Program-made: the position numbers and the translations under genes
The notes under the pieces: generated by a model
The model's database searches: none
What the model saw: the letters and a program-made list of their open reading frames with translations, nothing else
Told to the model about the DNA's origin: nothing
Origin: Phlebotomus papatasi
Taxonomy: Eukaryota; Arthropoda; Insecta; Diptera; Psychodidae
DNA length: 64,000 bases
Assembly: GCF_024763615.1 (NCBI RefSeq)
Contig: NC_077223.1
Location: forward strand, 868,001-932,000
Direction: 5' to 3'
In this document: one piece after another, positions 31,662 to 46,600 of the stretch
How positions within the stretch are numbered: the stretch's first letter is position 1
Layout of the letters: each line of letters starts with the position of its first letter

Positions 31662-34293
31662 AGCTTGACAAGTTTTCAGAATTAATGAAGAATTCTTTCT
31701 GTTTCACCAGTTAGTAATCAGTTTTTAATTAAACTTAATTACCTTACTTTTCAAAAGTATTTTTCAATGGGAAAGAGATAAGTCAAAAACTTTAAATTTT
31801 CCTTTAAAATTCAATCATGTTACTCTTTTAAAATATGTCTTTCATCTCTTTAATGAGAATAATTGTCTGTAATTAATAAATAATGTGCTTTGATATATTC
31901 CCCTTTACATCTACGAAAGATACTGTCATATCGCGAAAAAGAAGTTCCAAGGAATTTCTCTATTAATGAATGGATTTCCCAACAATCTTTGATATTTATA
32001 GTATTCAACATAAAAATAGACTTGTTTTTCTCTTTTTTCAGAAGAAAATTCATTTTCATAAAGGTGTATCAAAAATGAATATTACCAATATCACTGGAAA
32101 AAGTTATTTTGATTTTAATATGTTTCCTTCTGAGCCCCAATGACTAGGGAATTTCCATGAAGTTTATCGGACCGAAATTGTTTGGGTGATTGATCCAGAA
32201 AAAAAAGTGAAAAGCACCTTTTATTGGAAAAGTGTTCCAATAAATCTTGTCAATTTGGATTAAATGGCAGAATCTTGGTGGTAATTGAGTAATTTGTGAG
32301 GCAGAAAAGTGCTTTTAAATAAAGTTAATTTCCGACTTTTGCTCTTTCTGATTCTTTTATGAGTCTCTTTGGGACGAATCAATGATTTCTTTCCAAATGT
32401 TACTTCTCCTTGAAGAATTTCAATTACTTCTCCGTTATTTCATAAAATTTATATCTAAAAAAATTAATTATTAACACTAAACTCCTCGTTTTCCTTCTCA
32501 TTTGCTCTCCATCTTATTGTAAAGGAACTGTGATGTTCGTAAAATAAAATTAACATATCCGGGTGCGTTATTTTTTGACGGAAACTATGATGGAAAATGT
32601 TCAAAAACAATTTTTATTTCTTTTTTATTTATATTTTATCTAAAAATTTATGTATTTAAAATATTTTGTTATTTTGAAAGTATTTAAATGTTAAAATCTC
32701 TCACTCAGTGGACCTAATTCTCTTATTTGAGCATACTATCAGCGTAAAAGTAATGTTGAACATAACCTCCAAAAATTATAAACACTTCAAATAAAACAAA
32801 TTTGTCAATTTGTGAGGCAAATTGAATGATTTTGAAGCATCAGTCGGATTATTTAATTATTTTTTAAGCCCAATTCTTTAGTCGCATTACAGAATAAAGT
32901 CCAATTGTAAGACACGCTTTGATTTAGAGGAATTCATGGTTTTCTGCCGAAATTTAATGATCAAAACTTACCTTAACCTCAAACATGTGAAACTTCAATA
33001 GGTTACATAAATATGTCGAAAGTTTTTCAAAAATACGCTCTTAAATATTCCAATTGGATGCAAATCTAGATCTAAAATTTCCAATAGCGACAGAAAGTGG
33101 AAAAGTTTTCGTCTTTTTATTGTAAATATGATCACTTTTAGGTTATTGTTCCTGAAACTTTTTAACGTAGTTCTCTGCCAATTGTTGCTTTCAAAATCTT
33201 AAAAAAAAACCTTGAATTTCTCAAAGGAAAGCTTTTGATATGTTATTAAACAGTTTTGAAACCCAAAGGTTTTGTCTCAGATTCTAAAGTGTTAATAAAC
33301 ATTTTGAAAATTAACATAACCTAAAAGGAAAAAAGTATCTTTCTCAAAAAATTGGTTACCTAAAAATATCTGCTCACTCTGTTTAAATGCATTTGGACTT
33401 GCCCATAAAAAAACCGACGTTGAACTTTTCACTACGAGATGGTATTTTAGGTTAATTAAAACATAACCTCACATTTTTAAATAACTTTTTCATCAAATAA
33501 GACAATGAAAATAAGTATACAATATTTGGCAATATAAATTGACGGGAGAATTTATGTAATTCAAAAAAGATATTACAATTTAAAGTACGCTTCTCTAGGT
33601 TATGTTGTTTTGAGGTTATGTTTTAAGAAAAACTTCATTTTACGAAACAATGTGTCGTTTCTTTTTAACACCAAACAGCAACGTTTTTTAAAAGGCATTT
33701 TATACGCCAAATTTAATATAATAGGCGTGAATCATTTATTTCTCTAACTGATTGTTCTAGAATTTAGGGTTATGTGTGACCTAACCTCGAAAGAATTTTC
33801 AAAGTTCAATGTAACAAAAAAAATCTCAGGAATTCAAAAATATGCAATCTTTTTCACAGTATTTCGCAAAAGACATAAATTTTACAGGTTTTAATAAGAA
33901 TTTTCCATAACATAACCTAAAATTGTTCGAATTAATATATTTTCCCAAGTAAGGGAATAAGGTCCATTGGAATAAAAAAAAATTGAAATATTGATAGTAA
34001 CACTTACAGTTTAGATGGAATATGAACATTTTGCACCATATTTTCCTGGAATTGCGATGTCCTTCTGAAATATAAGTAAATCCCTCCACGTGGGTGTTTA
34101 ACAAACACCTGAATGAGCAATGCTGCTATATCTAGAAATATTTATAAGTGTACACAGCGAGAGATAGGAATGGTCGCACAAAAAGGTGTCCCACTAGGTG
34201 AGATACGCAGGAGGATGGAATTGTGAGATGTGGAAATTAGAGGAAAACACTCTTGTCTGACTTCCCGCCAACAATGTCCTGAGGTGGTGGCTT
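31662..34293. other. AT-rich DNA with many AACATAACCTC words
   Basis: This is the region downstream of the GPCR stop, with no gene seen. At least ten forms of AACATAACCTC/GAGGTTATGTT occur between 31.4 and 34.0 kb. A minus-strand AATAAA at about 33738-33743 is a possible GPCR poly(A) signal, about 550 bases past the stop. Confidence 0.5.
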
Positions 34294-34606
34294 TCACCTC
34301 TTCCCCAACGACTTGGAGCGGACACACTGAGGCGATGGGGGACACTCATTGCCATTTCCATACCAGTGATTGCTGGCACTCGTGGGGATCTTGGAACACG
34401 GTGCACCGGTGACTGGTGGGATCTGGGTTGTTGTACCACGACGCACCGTTGAGGTGAAGCTCGTGTCGCAGACTCCTGTGGCTGTCGAGTGGCCGGACCG
34501 GTGGGAGGATGGAGATTCACGGCAACAAAGGTATCGATGGTAGTACTGGCGGAAGACACCGGAGACACAGTACAGTGCAACTGGATTCGCACAAGAATTG
34601 AGGAAG
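34294..34606 (-). CDS. CCHa1-R: GPCR coding exon 6 (TM7, helix 8, tail)
   Basis: Starts after a CCGTTCCAG acceptor. Encodes SFLNSCANPVALYCVSGVFR, then YYHRYLCC and a tail rich in Ser, Thr and Pro, ending TGA. It is GC-richer than the introns. The overlapping frames on both strands are shadows. Confidence 0.92.
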
Positions 34607-37600
34607 CTGGAACGGTAATTGAATGTTAAAGATAATAAAAGAATGGTTTTGAAGGTATTCTCAAGAGGAAAACCCATCTTAGTCCTTGTTCCTTCTTCTT
34701 TAAACGTTATTTGCTTATGATTTATAATGAAATGAGGAATTTTATAAACCGCATATAAATTAAAATCTACCTCTGAAATAAGAAAAAAAAACCAAAATGA
34801 TTTATAGTCAGTGACATGCTCCATTTCCATATTGACATTTTCTTAATGAAATGTGAAATATCCTGAATGTTCTGAATGAACAATTCATCATACATTGCAA
34901 AAAATTGGTTTGAAATGGCGGGAACAACTTTTTACCCAAACCGGAAATTGTTACTTTAATTTAACCTCAATGTAAATACGGTGGGGGTAGTTTAATGCAT
35001 TTATTTTTTCATTAAAAATATATTACTTTGTTATAAAAGGCTTAGTGCTCTTCTGTATGATAAAGAGGTTATCCTGGAAATTGAGGTTATATTTGACCTA
35101 ACCTCGAAACAAGTCGCCTTATGACAGAAAGTTTGAAAGTTCATTTAGCATGTAATATTCTTCTATGACTAAAGAGATCTATAATTTATTACAGAATTAA
35201 ACAGATATCTCGGAAACGAATTAAAGAGGAGGATACATTATTTCAAGGTTATAATTTGTTATACAGTAGACTCTCGCTCAATCTGGTCTTTTCAATCGGG
35301 CGAAAAATTTTGTTGACAATTTTCACGTTTAATTATGAAGCTAATTTGCTTAAATTCGCTGTAGTTCTTCCTATTTTATCGTGATTCTTTATAATTGAAC
35401 GCTTTTTGTACAATTTACAAAGGCTTTGATGCCCAAATATATCGATAAACCGGATGACATTTTGCCCCAAATGCCCAATTGAGAGAGAGTCTACTGTAAA
35501 TAAAATATAAAACCTTTTTAATTAAATGTTATTTTGCTGTAGCTTTATTGATAGAAAATGTCCTTAGGGGACAGATTAAGAAATTCTGCCACACGATGTA
35601 AAAAATGACTCATATTTTTGAGGTTAGATTTAACATAACCTATTTTTTGTAAAATAATCCGTTAGTCAAATAAGATACTTGAAAGGGAAGTTCTAACAAT
35701 TATGCAATTATGTTCATACAGCCAGTATAATTCACGTGCATTTCGTAAAAGAGTTGTGAAAACAATTGAGCTACATAAATTGCCCCATCCTTCTCTAAAA
35801 ATGAATAAGAAAGTTAAAGTCATGGTTAGATACAATTGAAAAAGATAAATGGTTTATTTGCATTATTTAAGAAAATGCATTTCATCCCGTAAAATGACTA
35901 ACGATCATTTTTGTGCGGATTGCTATATTGCATTTAATCTTTTAAGCACTGTAAAAAATCAGGTGTGCCTTACTGAAGAAGTTTTTTACCTTTTTATTTT
36001 AATCAAATTAGTCTATGTTTATTATAAATAAAAATGCAAAGAAAATGACAATTTTTCGATCCGTATAAAATTGATATTGTACAGTGATTATATTTCATTT
36101 AGTCATAATCGATACATTTTACCGTACAAGATGACGTGATTATATCTAAACTAAATAATTGTTATTCAATTTTGGACAAATATATAATAACCAATCTAAT
36201 TGAACTATTTTTGGATGTAAAAATACCCCATTCACTCAAATATGGACCTCTTTTATGCGGCTATATAGAAGAAATATGTAAAGTCTTCGACATCATTTTT
36301 CTATAGATATTAGACATCTGTACTTTTTTATGGCGATAAATGCTCATTGGGTACCCAATGTATTTTTATCTATATTTTTATTTATTTTAAAATGTATTAA
36401 AAATGATTTTAGAGAAAAAAAAACATGATAAACTGTTTTCAAAGTTCCAAGCAAAACTTCTTAACACTAGACCTACAGACAGTTTTCGGTCGTTTTTCCT
36501 AGCGCGCTCGGTCAAATGACAGACCACGGTAGGTAGGATACTCAAAAAAAATCTTAGTAAAGAGGAAAAAAAATTAAAATTTGAGCACAGAAAAATATAT
36601 TACTTGCATATTTTAAGAAATTCACAAAGTTTGATAGTGACATTGTACCGTTTAAATGTGTTAATTTAAAAAGTTTTTAAACCGGCCAATTTGACCGATC
36701 TTAGTAGGTTTAATGTTAAAAAAAAGTAACAAAAAATTACTTTTGTTTAATTAATTTTGAATTTATTGAATTAAGGAATTTTATAATGTATTAGGGTAAA
36801 GGCTCATAATTTTGGACAGTCTACTTATAAGCATCGATGTTCCAAGTTTGAAGCGTGATTATTTTCAACACTAATTAATTTGGACAACTTGGCTGTAAAT
36901 TTGGACAGCTAATCCGCCTCAACAGGATGCCCATTGTTCTTCATTTCATGAACCAATCTTACCAAGTCCTCTTCCTGTTTATGTAAGGGAAAAATAATAA
37001 TGCATGTCTAGAAATCCCCTTGCGGGAAGGCCTTGTTCCCTCTTGGAATGTTGTGCCAGGTTTGCGGAATCTTTGTTTTTTCCATTTTGTTTTTTTTACA
37101 CTTTTGTTTTTCCCAGTTTGTCTTTGGAATTTTTGTCTTTGGATATCTTGTCTTTCATATATTTTAAACAAGCATATTAAATAAAATAATGATATTACAA
37201 TGGTGTTTTTTGAAATTTTTAGTTTCGTCCTTCAGGGCAAAAGGCAATTTTCTGTGTTTTGAGAAATTTTTAGTTTCGTCCTTTGGGGCAAAGGGAAATT
37301 TTCTGTGGTTTAGGAAATTTTTAGTTTCGTCCTTTGGGACAAAGGGAAATTCTCTGTATTTTGGAAAGTTTTTAGTTTCGTCCTTTGGGGCAAATGGAAA
37401 TTTCCTGAGAAAGTGAAATTTTTGGAAAGTTGTAAAATATACTTGTGCAAAATGTATGAAAGACAAGATTTCCAAAGACGAAGTTTCAAAAAAAAAACAA
37501 AAATTACCGAAGACAGATTCCAAAGACAAACTGGGAAAAACAAAAGTGTAAAAAACAAAATGGAAAATACGAAGATTCCCGACCCCGTTGTGCCAGCATT

Positions 37601-40600
37601 ATTATTATTATTAATTGCTCACACTGAATTTTCAACAAAGCAAGTTTAACTCAAATAATATTCAAAATTTAAAGTTTTAGTGTTAAAATCTTCCAAAAAG
37701 AACAAATATTTAGATATAATTCATTATTCAGGAATTAATTGGAATAAAAATCCATAATTTTAATCAATTTATTTTTAGTGTCCAATTTTGCCTCAAAGTG
37801 TTCAAATTTAGAAACTGTCCAAAATTATGAGCCTTTTCCCTATTGCTTAATTATACATGCTCAACTTGTGAATTTTGGTAACGCAGACAAGTTTCCTGAA
37901 TTTTACAAAAACAAGATTAATTAGGAGGGATCTAGAGAACCTTTTACCTAAAAAAAAACTATGCTAGGTTCTCTATCAAACTTGTGTAAAAATGGTAAAA
38001 ATATTGTGTATTGTTGAGAAATCCTTCAGAGTAGGAATGTAGGAAATTTTAGGCCAGTCCTCCTCCACTACCAGTAGGGGAATTCTATAATTTTCGTGAC
38101 ATTTTCACGAGTGAGTTCGAAACCTGACAATGTCATTCGAGCTTTTTTTGTCATATCATATGAGTTCGAAAATGCAATTCATTGAATTTTTAATGAAATC
38201 CCTCTACTTGATGAATTTATGAAAATACAGTACGTCTTGGTTGATTTGTTTAACATAATTCATTGTCATTTGAATTGCCAGAAATCTCAAATATGTGGCT
38301 TCTGACAATACCACGTGAGCTGAAATGGCAATGTCACGGCTACAGAATCGCATTTTCGAAAAAGCTCTCCTAAGATTCGAACCCAATTTGTCATATGGCA
38401 TGGCCAGACCGTTACAGAATTCCCCTCCAGGCTTAAGTATGCATTATAGCTACAGCATATTGGACAGTATTTTGGGGTTAAAATGGATATGGATTTTGGT
38501 GTGGTAGCATAGGGAAGTGAAGAGGAGTCACAAGCGTCCACCGCTGTCTTAGCGTTGGTGATCAACCTCCATAGTGAAACGGTGGAAAAGCTCTTTCGCA
38601 GGTTGTATATGTCAGGGAGAAGCATTTAGTTAATTAATTAATTTATTAGGAAGAAGCATTTTTTTCTAATTCCACAGAGAATGCTATTGACAAGCAAATT
38701 CCTGTACAAAAGGCTTATGTCCCCTATTTTATGTCTCTCCTCAATATTAATGCAGGCAAACAAATATTTTATTTCAATAAGCACTGTGTAAAATAGTAAT
38801 CAAACATATTAAAGCTTATAGGATTCACCATATTTGTATTATAAAATAATTGAAGGTAGAAATCATAGAAATGCATTTCCCGGAGCTATACTTTGTTCAG
38901 CTTTCTATGTACAGAATGATTCTTTTATTTAACTTTATTTAAATTTGACACACTCAACTAATGAATGCTGGAAAATATGTTTTTGAATTAAAATCTTGTG
39001 CTGCGTGAAAATTATATTAAATAGCATTGAAAATTCCTTCTGACAAAATTCATGCTATTGTTGAAAAAAAAAATTACTTAATTTGGAACTAGGGAATAAA
39101 TAGCTAAATTCCTCTTAAAATACCATTCACTCAGTAAGGTAAAGTACCCTTTATTCGACCGGTTCCTCTATTCGACCGGTAGATTTATTTATTCAATTTA
39201 ATTATATTTGCTATAATATTTTGTGTATGATCTAACATTAATAGGTCAATTATTCTTTAAATAATACGAATCAGTGACAAATTCATAGAAATTAATGAAA
39301 TTCACCATCAAATATTCAAAAATTGACCCACCGGTCGAATAGAGGAACCCGGTCGAGTAAGGGTACTTTACCTTAATTCAATTATAAAATGAGTGTTTCG
39401 TTGTTTTGTAATTGAATTTTAATTGAAGCATTACAGAGGATAATTCAACAATAAAATTTCTCACCTAAAACAGAATCCAACTATCCTGAAAACATGCCAT
39501 ACTTCATCATATTCATCCTCGGCATTGGGATACAAGTGAAACCACATTTGAAAGATATGATGTGGGAGGAAACAGACGATAAATACTGCAAAGAGAAGTG
39601 AAGTAGAAATAATTCCAAAAAACTCCTTCATATTCAGTCAGTTGGAAAAAGAATTTCAAGAGAGGTAAGTGTGAAATATATATCTTCAAGTTCTTTTTTT
39701 AATATCACCCATTTTTGTCAATTGTGAAAATGAGGGGTGAAAAATTCAAGCCCGGAAGCTGGGTTATATTTTGGACAAATTGAAATTTTAAGTACCATAT
39801 TGTTATGGAGAATGGTCTCCAAAATAACCCAAAATAATGCGCAAAGTTACCCTGATATGATGCTCCCTTGAAATTATTCAAATGAGATTTTGCTCACCAA
39901 TAACAAAAGTCACCACCATTCTTGCCACATGTCTTCTAGCTCGTGCTTGAGAACGGCTCTGAGCTTTTTTTTTATTTTGTGAAAGAAAGAACAATAGGGA
40001 AAAAGTTGAATAATGAATAAAATGAGCAATAAGATATAAATCTTACAAAAAAATATTTTTATTGGGCAATTAGTGAGACAATTTTTATGACTTACCAGGC
40101 ATTTCTCGAGCACTCAAATGGAGACGTCTAGCCATTAGTGCATACAGAATACCAATAATCGTCAACGGAAGGAAGTAGTAGGTCACAGCTTTTCCAATTA
40201 CAGCATATCTGCGTGCAAAAGAAATTTACACTTGAGCAATAAATTGCAATAAGAGAAAAAAACTAGAAGAAATGGCAAAATCTCTGCATGATACAAAACA
40301 TTTCTTGGAATTTAATCTTTGAAATTCAATAACACTCTCAGCTTGGATTATTATGATAGAAAATATCATTGAGTAAATAGATCTTCAGCTTTGCAATTCC
40401 TCACAAGAATTTTACCCACAGGAAAGTAAGGAAAGTTAATGTGTACCAGAAAAATTTACAGAACTTTCCAACAACACAAACCTAACATATTTTATTTTTG
40501 TGCAAAGTTTCTTAGAAATCTTAATTCCAATTTCATTAATTTTATAAAGTTACCAGAACTATACAGGTAAACACAATTTTGTTCACTATCATAATTATTG

Positions 40601-43600
40601 AATCTTCTTAAGAACCCTTACAAAGTGTATCCTTACAAAATAATAATATTACATAAATACAGTGTATTCTTTACGTTATTGAAATGGCAAAATCTTTTTG
40701 GTCAGTAAAAAATTCAAATTGATCAGTAAAAAATAAAATATGGTCAGTAAAAAAATAAATATGGTCAGTAAAAAACTTTTAAAAAAATCAGTAAAAAATT
40801 AAATTTGGTCAGTAAAAAGTCAAATTTGGTCAGTAATGCCTCTGGCACACCTTTTAGCTCGGAATAATTTCAAGAAATCAAATTTTGCATCCCTATCTTT
40901 CTCAACAGATTTGCATAAGTCTATCCCACTCTTTCAGTCTCAAAATTTGACTGAACTAAATTTAATTTGGTGTGATGTTCAAAAGAAGAAGACTGCGAAA
41001 CAGTAGGATACATATGCAAAGTTCTTAAGAAAGAACGGGATGTGAATTTCGATTATATGAACTTTTCTTGATCTAAAAGGTGTGACAGAGCCATAAAAAA
41101 TCAAATTTGGTCAGTAAAAAATTAAATATGGTCAGTAAAAAACTTTTAAAAAATCGGAAAAAATTAAATTTGGCCAGTAAAAAATAAAATTTGGCCTGTG
41201 AAAAGTCAAATTTGGTCAGTAAAAAATAAAATTTGGTCAGTAATAAATAAAATTTGGTCAGTAATAAAAAAATTTAGTCAGTATAAAATAAAAATTTGGT
41301 CAGTAAAAAATCGAATTCGGTCGGAGAAAAGTCAAATTTGGTTGGTAAAAAGTCAAATTCGGTCAGTAATTTTTTTTTAAATCAGTAAAATATGAAATTT
41401 AATCAGTGGAAAATTAAATATGATCAGTGAATAATAATTTTGTGAATAAAAAACTAAAAGGAAATCAATAAAAGTTAAAACTTTGCATATCCGGATAAAA
41501 AGTATTGCACATTTCGTATTGCGGAAACTTCATATTTTAGTACATTTCGTATTTTACCATTTCGTATTTCATATTTCGTCTTTCCTAAATTTTGTACAAA
41601 AATTAAACAGGTGCTACTGATAACTTTTCAAAGCACAGAAAATTTCCCTTTGCCTCAACAGGCGATACAGATAACTTCCTGAAGCACAGAAAATTTGATT
41701 TTTTACTGATCAGTTTCTTTATTTTTTACTGGCCATTTTTATATTTTACCGATCAAATTTCATTTTTTACTGATCAATTTTGATTTTTCACTGACCAAAT
41801 TTGATTTTTTTACTGACCAAATTTGACTTTACCGACCAAATTTGACTTTTATCCGACCGAATTTGATTTTCTACTGACCAAATTTTATTTTACACCTCAA
41901 GAGTAATTTAATTGAATTTAGTATAAAAATTATTTATCGGTTATGAACCGGTTCATTACCGATTCACCTTACCGAATCACTTGATAAATGCGCTCTCGAG
42001 TGTTTTTTTAATCTTGGACCTTGAAAAAGCGTTCTTAGGAATGATTCAACGGTATTTTCGTAAATATATGGATAAAATGTCCGCCTGGGTGCTCTGTTTT
42101 CGTTTGAACCTCAATTTCGAGGTTAAAAAACAATCTGAGTGAAAAGTTGTACATGGATGAAAATGTATCTAATAAAATTGTCTATCAAACCCACAAAACA
42201 GATTGTTAGGGACAGTCCTATTTTTCGAGATATTTTTGATTAAATTTGCTAAAAAGTTCGATTTTTCCACGTTTTCTGACATATATGAGGCTACAGCGCC
42301 CCTGGTGTCAGTTGCACAAACTCAATCTGTTCAAAGGATTATCGGGCATGTAAAGGAGAACAAATGTTCCCATATTAAGAAATAAATCGGTTCAACAGAA
42401 TCGGAGATATAGGCACCAAAGTATCAAAAAACGGCAAAAACGGTTTTACCTAGATTCCAAGCGCAAAATCCAAATGAAATCAAAATGATAAGTATTTTCG
42501 TAAATCATTTGACCCTAGCAATATAAAAAAAAGCATGAGAACCCAGGGACAAAAAAAAGTTTAAAATTGTTGCACAGTGTTATTGTATATATTTTTTTCT
42601 TATTTCTGTGAAAGGAATGGAATAAAATTTTTATAATACTAAAGCAATACCTAAACCTCATGTTCACAAGAATTATTCATTTAATAAGACTTTTCATTAA
42701 AAATTACGTCACGCTGCTCAATCTATTACAAGAGGCCAAACGCTTCGAGATAGAGATGTGAGATCTCTGGGGAACCCACCTTTAATTTTTCAATATTTTT
42801 TCTTTAAACTTTAGAAAACATTTTAGTGTTCTTTACTGTTTTTCATCGCACTTTATACGTATATGTAAAGCGAAACATATTATAGATGATGTAGAAAAAT
42901 GAATCACGTTTATCTCATAATAAATTATTATATTTTCCTTCATATATTCTTGAGAAGAAGTTTATGGAGTTTCAGTTTATAAAACAGAACGCAGTATTTA
43001 GGAAAAATCTGAAAGAAAATACAGTAGACTCTCTCTCAATCGGGCATATGGGGCAAAATGTCATTCAAATTATCGAGAGATTTGAGCATCAAAATCATTA
43101 TAAATTCCACAAAAAGTGCTCAAATTTTAAGAATCAAGATAAAACAAGGAGAAATACAGTGAATTTGAATAAATTTGCTTTAAAATCAAACGTGAAAATC
43201 GTCAACAAAATTTTGCGCAAGATTGAAAAAGAGCCGATTGAGCGAGAGTCTACTGTATATAATGCCCAGCGCACAATAAATTTTGTTTGTAAACATGTTT
43301 TTAAAATTTCAAATGAGAGAGAGCGAGATTACTAGATCTCGCTTTCATTCACTCTCACTCAAATGTCAAAAACATGTTTACAAAACAAAAATTATTGTGC
43401 GTTGGACATAACCTAAAAGGATTATAAAAACCAATTTTTTAAACATAATAAATTTAATTTGCGTGTTTCAAAAAAGTTATGATTATCCACAAAATATATG
43501 TATCTGCATGCCTTATCCATATGGAGAAAGATTTTCTGTATAAAATGAACATTCTGTGTACAAATAAGATTTATAAGTATCATTAGGTATATTCAAGGAA

Positions 43601-46600
43601 ATGTCATTGAATATATTAAAGTAAATAGTATTGAAGATTATTATCTCTATATTGCGGAGCGTTTATTCATTCTCAATACATTAACATATTTGCTAACTCT
43701 TCCTTCCAAAAATTTTCTTAAGGCATTATTTTATGTTGGCACGTTTTTCCACTCCGTCTACTTTACATCCAACAGCATTTATTCTTTGCCACCCATTTGA
43801 GACAGTTGACTACACAATAAATCAATACCACGTATCAGTTTACATTTTGTGTGTAAATAAATATTATTAAACTACGTTGCGAATTAATTGTTTGAATTTA
43901 AATGATATCCTGAAACAAGACTAAAGTTGGGAACGATGGATCAAAATGGGAAACTTACATCGTCACGTTTTCCTCCCTTTTAGTACGATTTACCATCATT
44001 TCTGTAGCATCTGGAACATCTTTCCTTGTATCATACTTATGTAGATTTTAGACCTCATTCACCAAAACAATGTATGATAATTAATTTATACATATACTCC
44101 GGAGTAGGATGAAGTATTGAAAAATATATACTTATGAGAACGATGTATTCTACCGTAGCAAGTTTTCCCTTGAATTTTCCAGATCTTGAAAATGAATTCA
44201 AGCAATTCAAGTGCCGAGGAATATGTTTAAGTTTGTAGGTAGTATTTTGTAAAGTTGTTAATTGGCTGTGAAAGACGGCATCAAGTAAGGGAAAACACTC
44301 GTACGTTCCCAGAAATAAAACGATTTAGAACAATTTTGATTTATGGCTTTATACCTGAATTAGAAAAGTCATTTTGTTAAACTGCAACACTTTGATTGAA
44401 ACAAGTTCTTTAATCCTCTGTTGTATTTAAGTTATTTAAACTTTATCAGACTTTGCAATGAAATACAAAGTATTTAATAGAGATTATGCATCTTAAGCCT
44501 TAAACAAAACTTTGTGAAAATATTTAATGTGTGTATCTAATGCATCTCACTCTGTAACTCTTCTTCAAAATTTATTGGCCCTTTTCATAGGATATAGCAA
44601 GTGCAAGAATATTCACAAAATTCCTAAACATCTCTACAAGAGTTTGTCCTTCTTCTTCAAATCCCATTACTCATGGTATATATACACATGACATAAAATC
44701 TCTTAACTGTTCTGTAGACAATAGTTTTATTTCCCAAAATCACAGAGAGGGCCACAAGGAATTTCACTCAAATTAGTTATATTGTCTTCAAAGTACTTTT
44801 ACAGATTATCAAAGTCTGAACTACCAAAGTTGTTTCTCCTAAATTCCAAATTGACTAATGCCCTAGACTAGACACACTTACGACTTAAACTGAGAGATGA
44901 CTTAAAGTAATTCAAAATAATGATTTGACTAAATTCCTATCAATTTCCCACCAACTAAGCCTTTTTCTCAGCTTAAGCCGAGCGATGGATTAGTCAGAAA
45001 CTGATAGAAATATAATATGTTTATAATTTTGATTATAATTACGTTAAACCGTCTCGTGGCATAAGTCGTAAGTGTTTAGTCGTAAACCTGAATAAAGTCT
45101 TTAATTTAGTTCCATAGAAAATTTCGAAAATACGATATCTCCGAGCACTCACAACTGGAGTTTCCCCATGAGAAAAGACATTTAAAAATCCGTTTCGAAG
45201 ATCAAAACTTCTCGTTTTGTCCGCGTGGTGGCTGAGGTATTTCCTATTTAAATTTCAAAGTACAGTAGAGTTCCTCAAATTTGAACATTTGGGGGGTATA
45301 GATGACATTTCTCACTCCTCAAATTTGAACGATATTTTCAAAAACATAACGGAATTCATGTGAAATACACTTTCCGTAAATTAAGATAAACAACTTTAGA
45401 GAATATATCAATGTAATTTATTGTGAAATAAATGGAATTTGTTGCGGAAGTTAATATAAAACGATAATATTGAGGAAATACCAGAGAAAAATGGCACTCC
45501 ACGCAAAACTTTCTTCGCATAACCTCAAATTTTGCATTTTGAACTCAACTGTCGTTCAAATTTGAGGAGTTCAAATTTGAGGAACTCTACTGTACACCTC
45601 ATAGCAAAATTCCATTGAAATTCCAGTGGAAAACTAGCGTCCAAATTGCAATAATCCGTGTAATTTGGAGTCAGAAATTCCATTGGAATCATAGCTCTCC
45701 ATGGAATTTCAGGTACTATCCACTGGAATTCCAGCGTTAAATTCCGCAGAACTCCGCGGAACATTTATATGGAAAATCAAACGTGAATCGTCCGCAGGAT
45801 AAGCTGCAGTAATCCTATGGAAATTTCTACTATATTTCCATAGGGTTTTCCATGGTTTTTTTCCACTTTTTTTCTCGAATGTCAAGCAAATTAAATGGTT
45901 TTGTGAGAACATGAATAATTTGTTTCCAAACCTTCCACAAACATTTTTAGTGACTCCTGCGACAAATTATAATAAAATTAATTATACGACACTGCGTTTC
46001 GTGTAGATAATAGCGAACTGATTACATTAAATAGGTTGCCAACCTAAAATAAGACTGGTTTTATCTAATTTAATGTGTATTTTATTTAGGAAAAAAATAT
46101 TTTTTTACAAAATAGTTTTTTATTATCTAAAGTGGTAATTCGTTATCGCTGGTTTATTAAAATGTACGTACATCCCCGTGATATTTGCTAAAAAAAATCC
46201 ACATATAATCCACTCCACATACATTTCCATGGAAGTATTCCACAGAAAAAATCCTCTATAAATCCATGGGATTTTCCTTGGAATCTGTTATGGAAAATTT
46301 CTAAGGAATTTTTCAAGGAAAACTACTGGAAAATTCCGAGGAATTTTTAGCTTGTTATTCCTATTCCGCGTTATTTTGCTATTCGGCAGTCAAGTTCCTC
46401 TAATTCTAAAGACGGTTAAATTCAAAATGTTTTTTAGAGGTTATCTGAAGAAAAGTCGAGTTACCCAAATTCAGTTTGCAAATAAAAATCATTTTTTCTT
46501 CGTTGTTTGCTAGATATTACCAAATAAAAAAAAAGAGGAAATAGCGGAAAGTGGGGCACCATCGCACATGGAGAAGCACCGACCACTGTTACCGTAGATG

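Noticed and set aside
34194..34592. Alternative minus- and plus-strand frames over the GPCR last exon
   Set aside because: Shadows of the GC-rich exon encoding TM7 and the tail; only one frame continues in phase from exon 5 with the NPVALY motif.
37189..37529. Frames with 17-residue repeats (KFLVSSFGAKGNFL) on both strands
   Set aside because: The 51-base tandem unit is divisible by three, so both strands stay open. There is no start context, the repeat lies in a foldback inside a GPCR intron, and no codon bias is seen.
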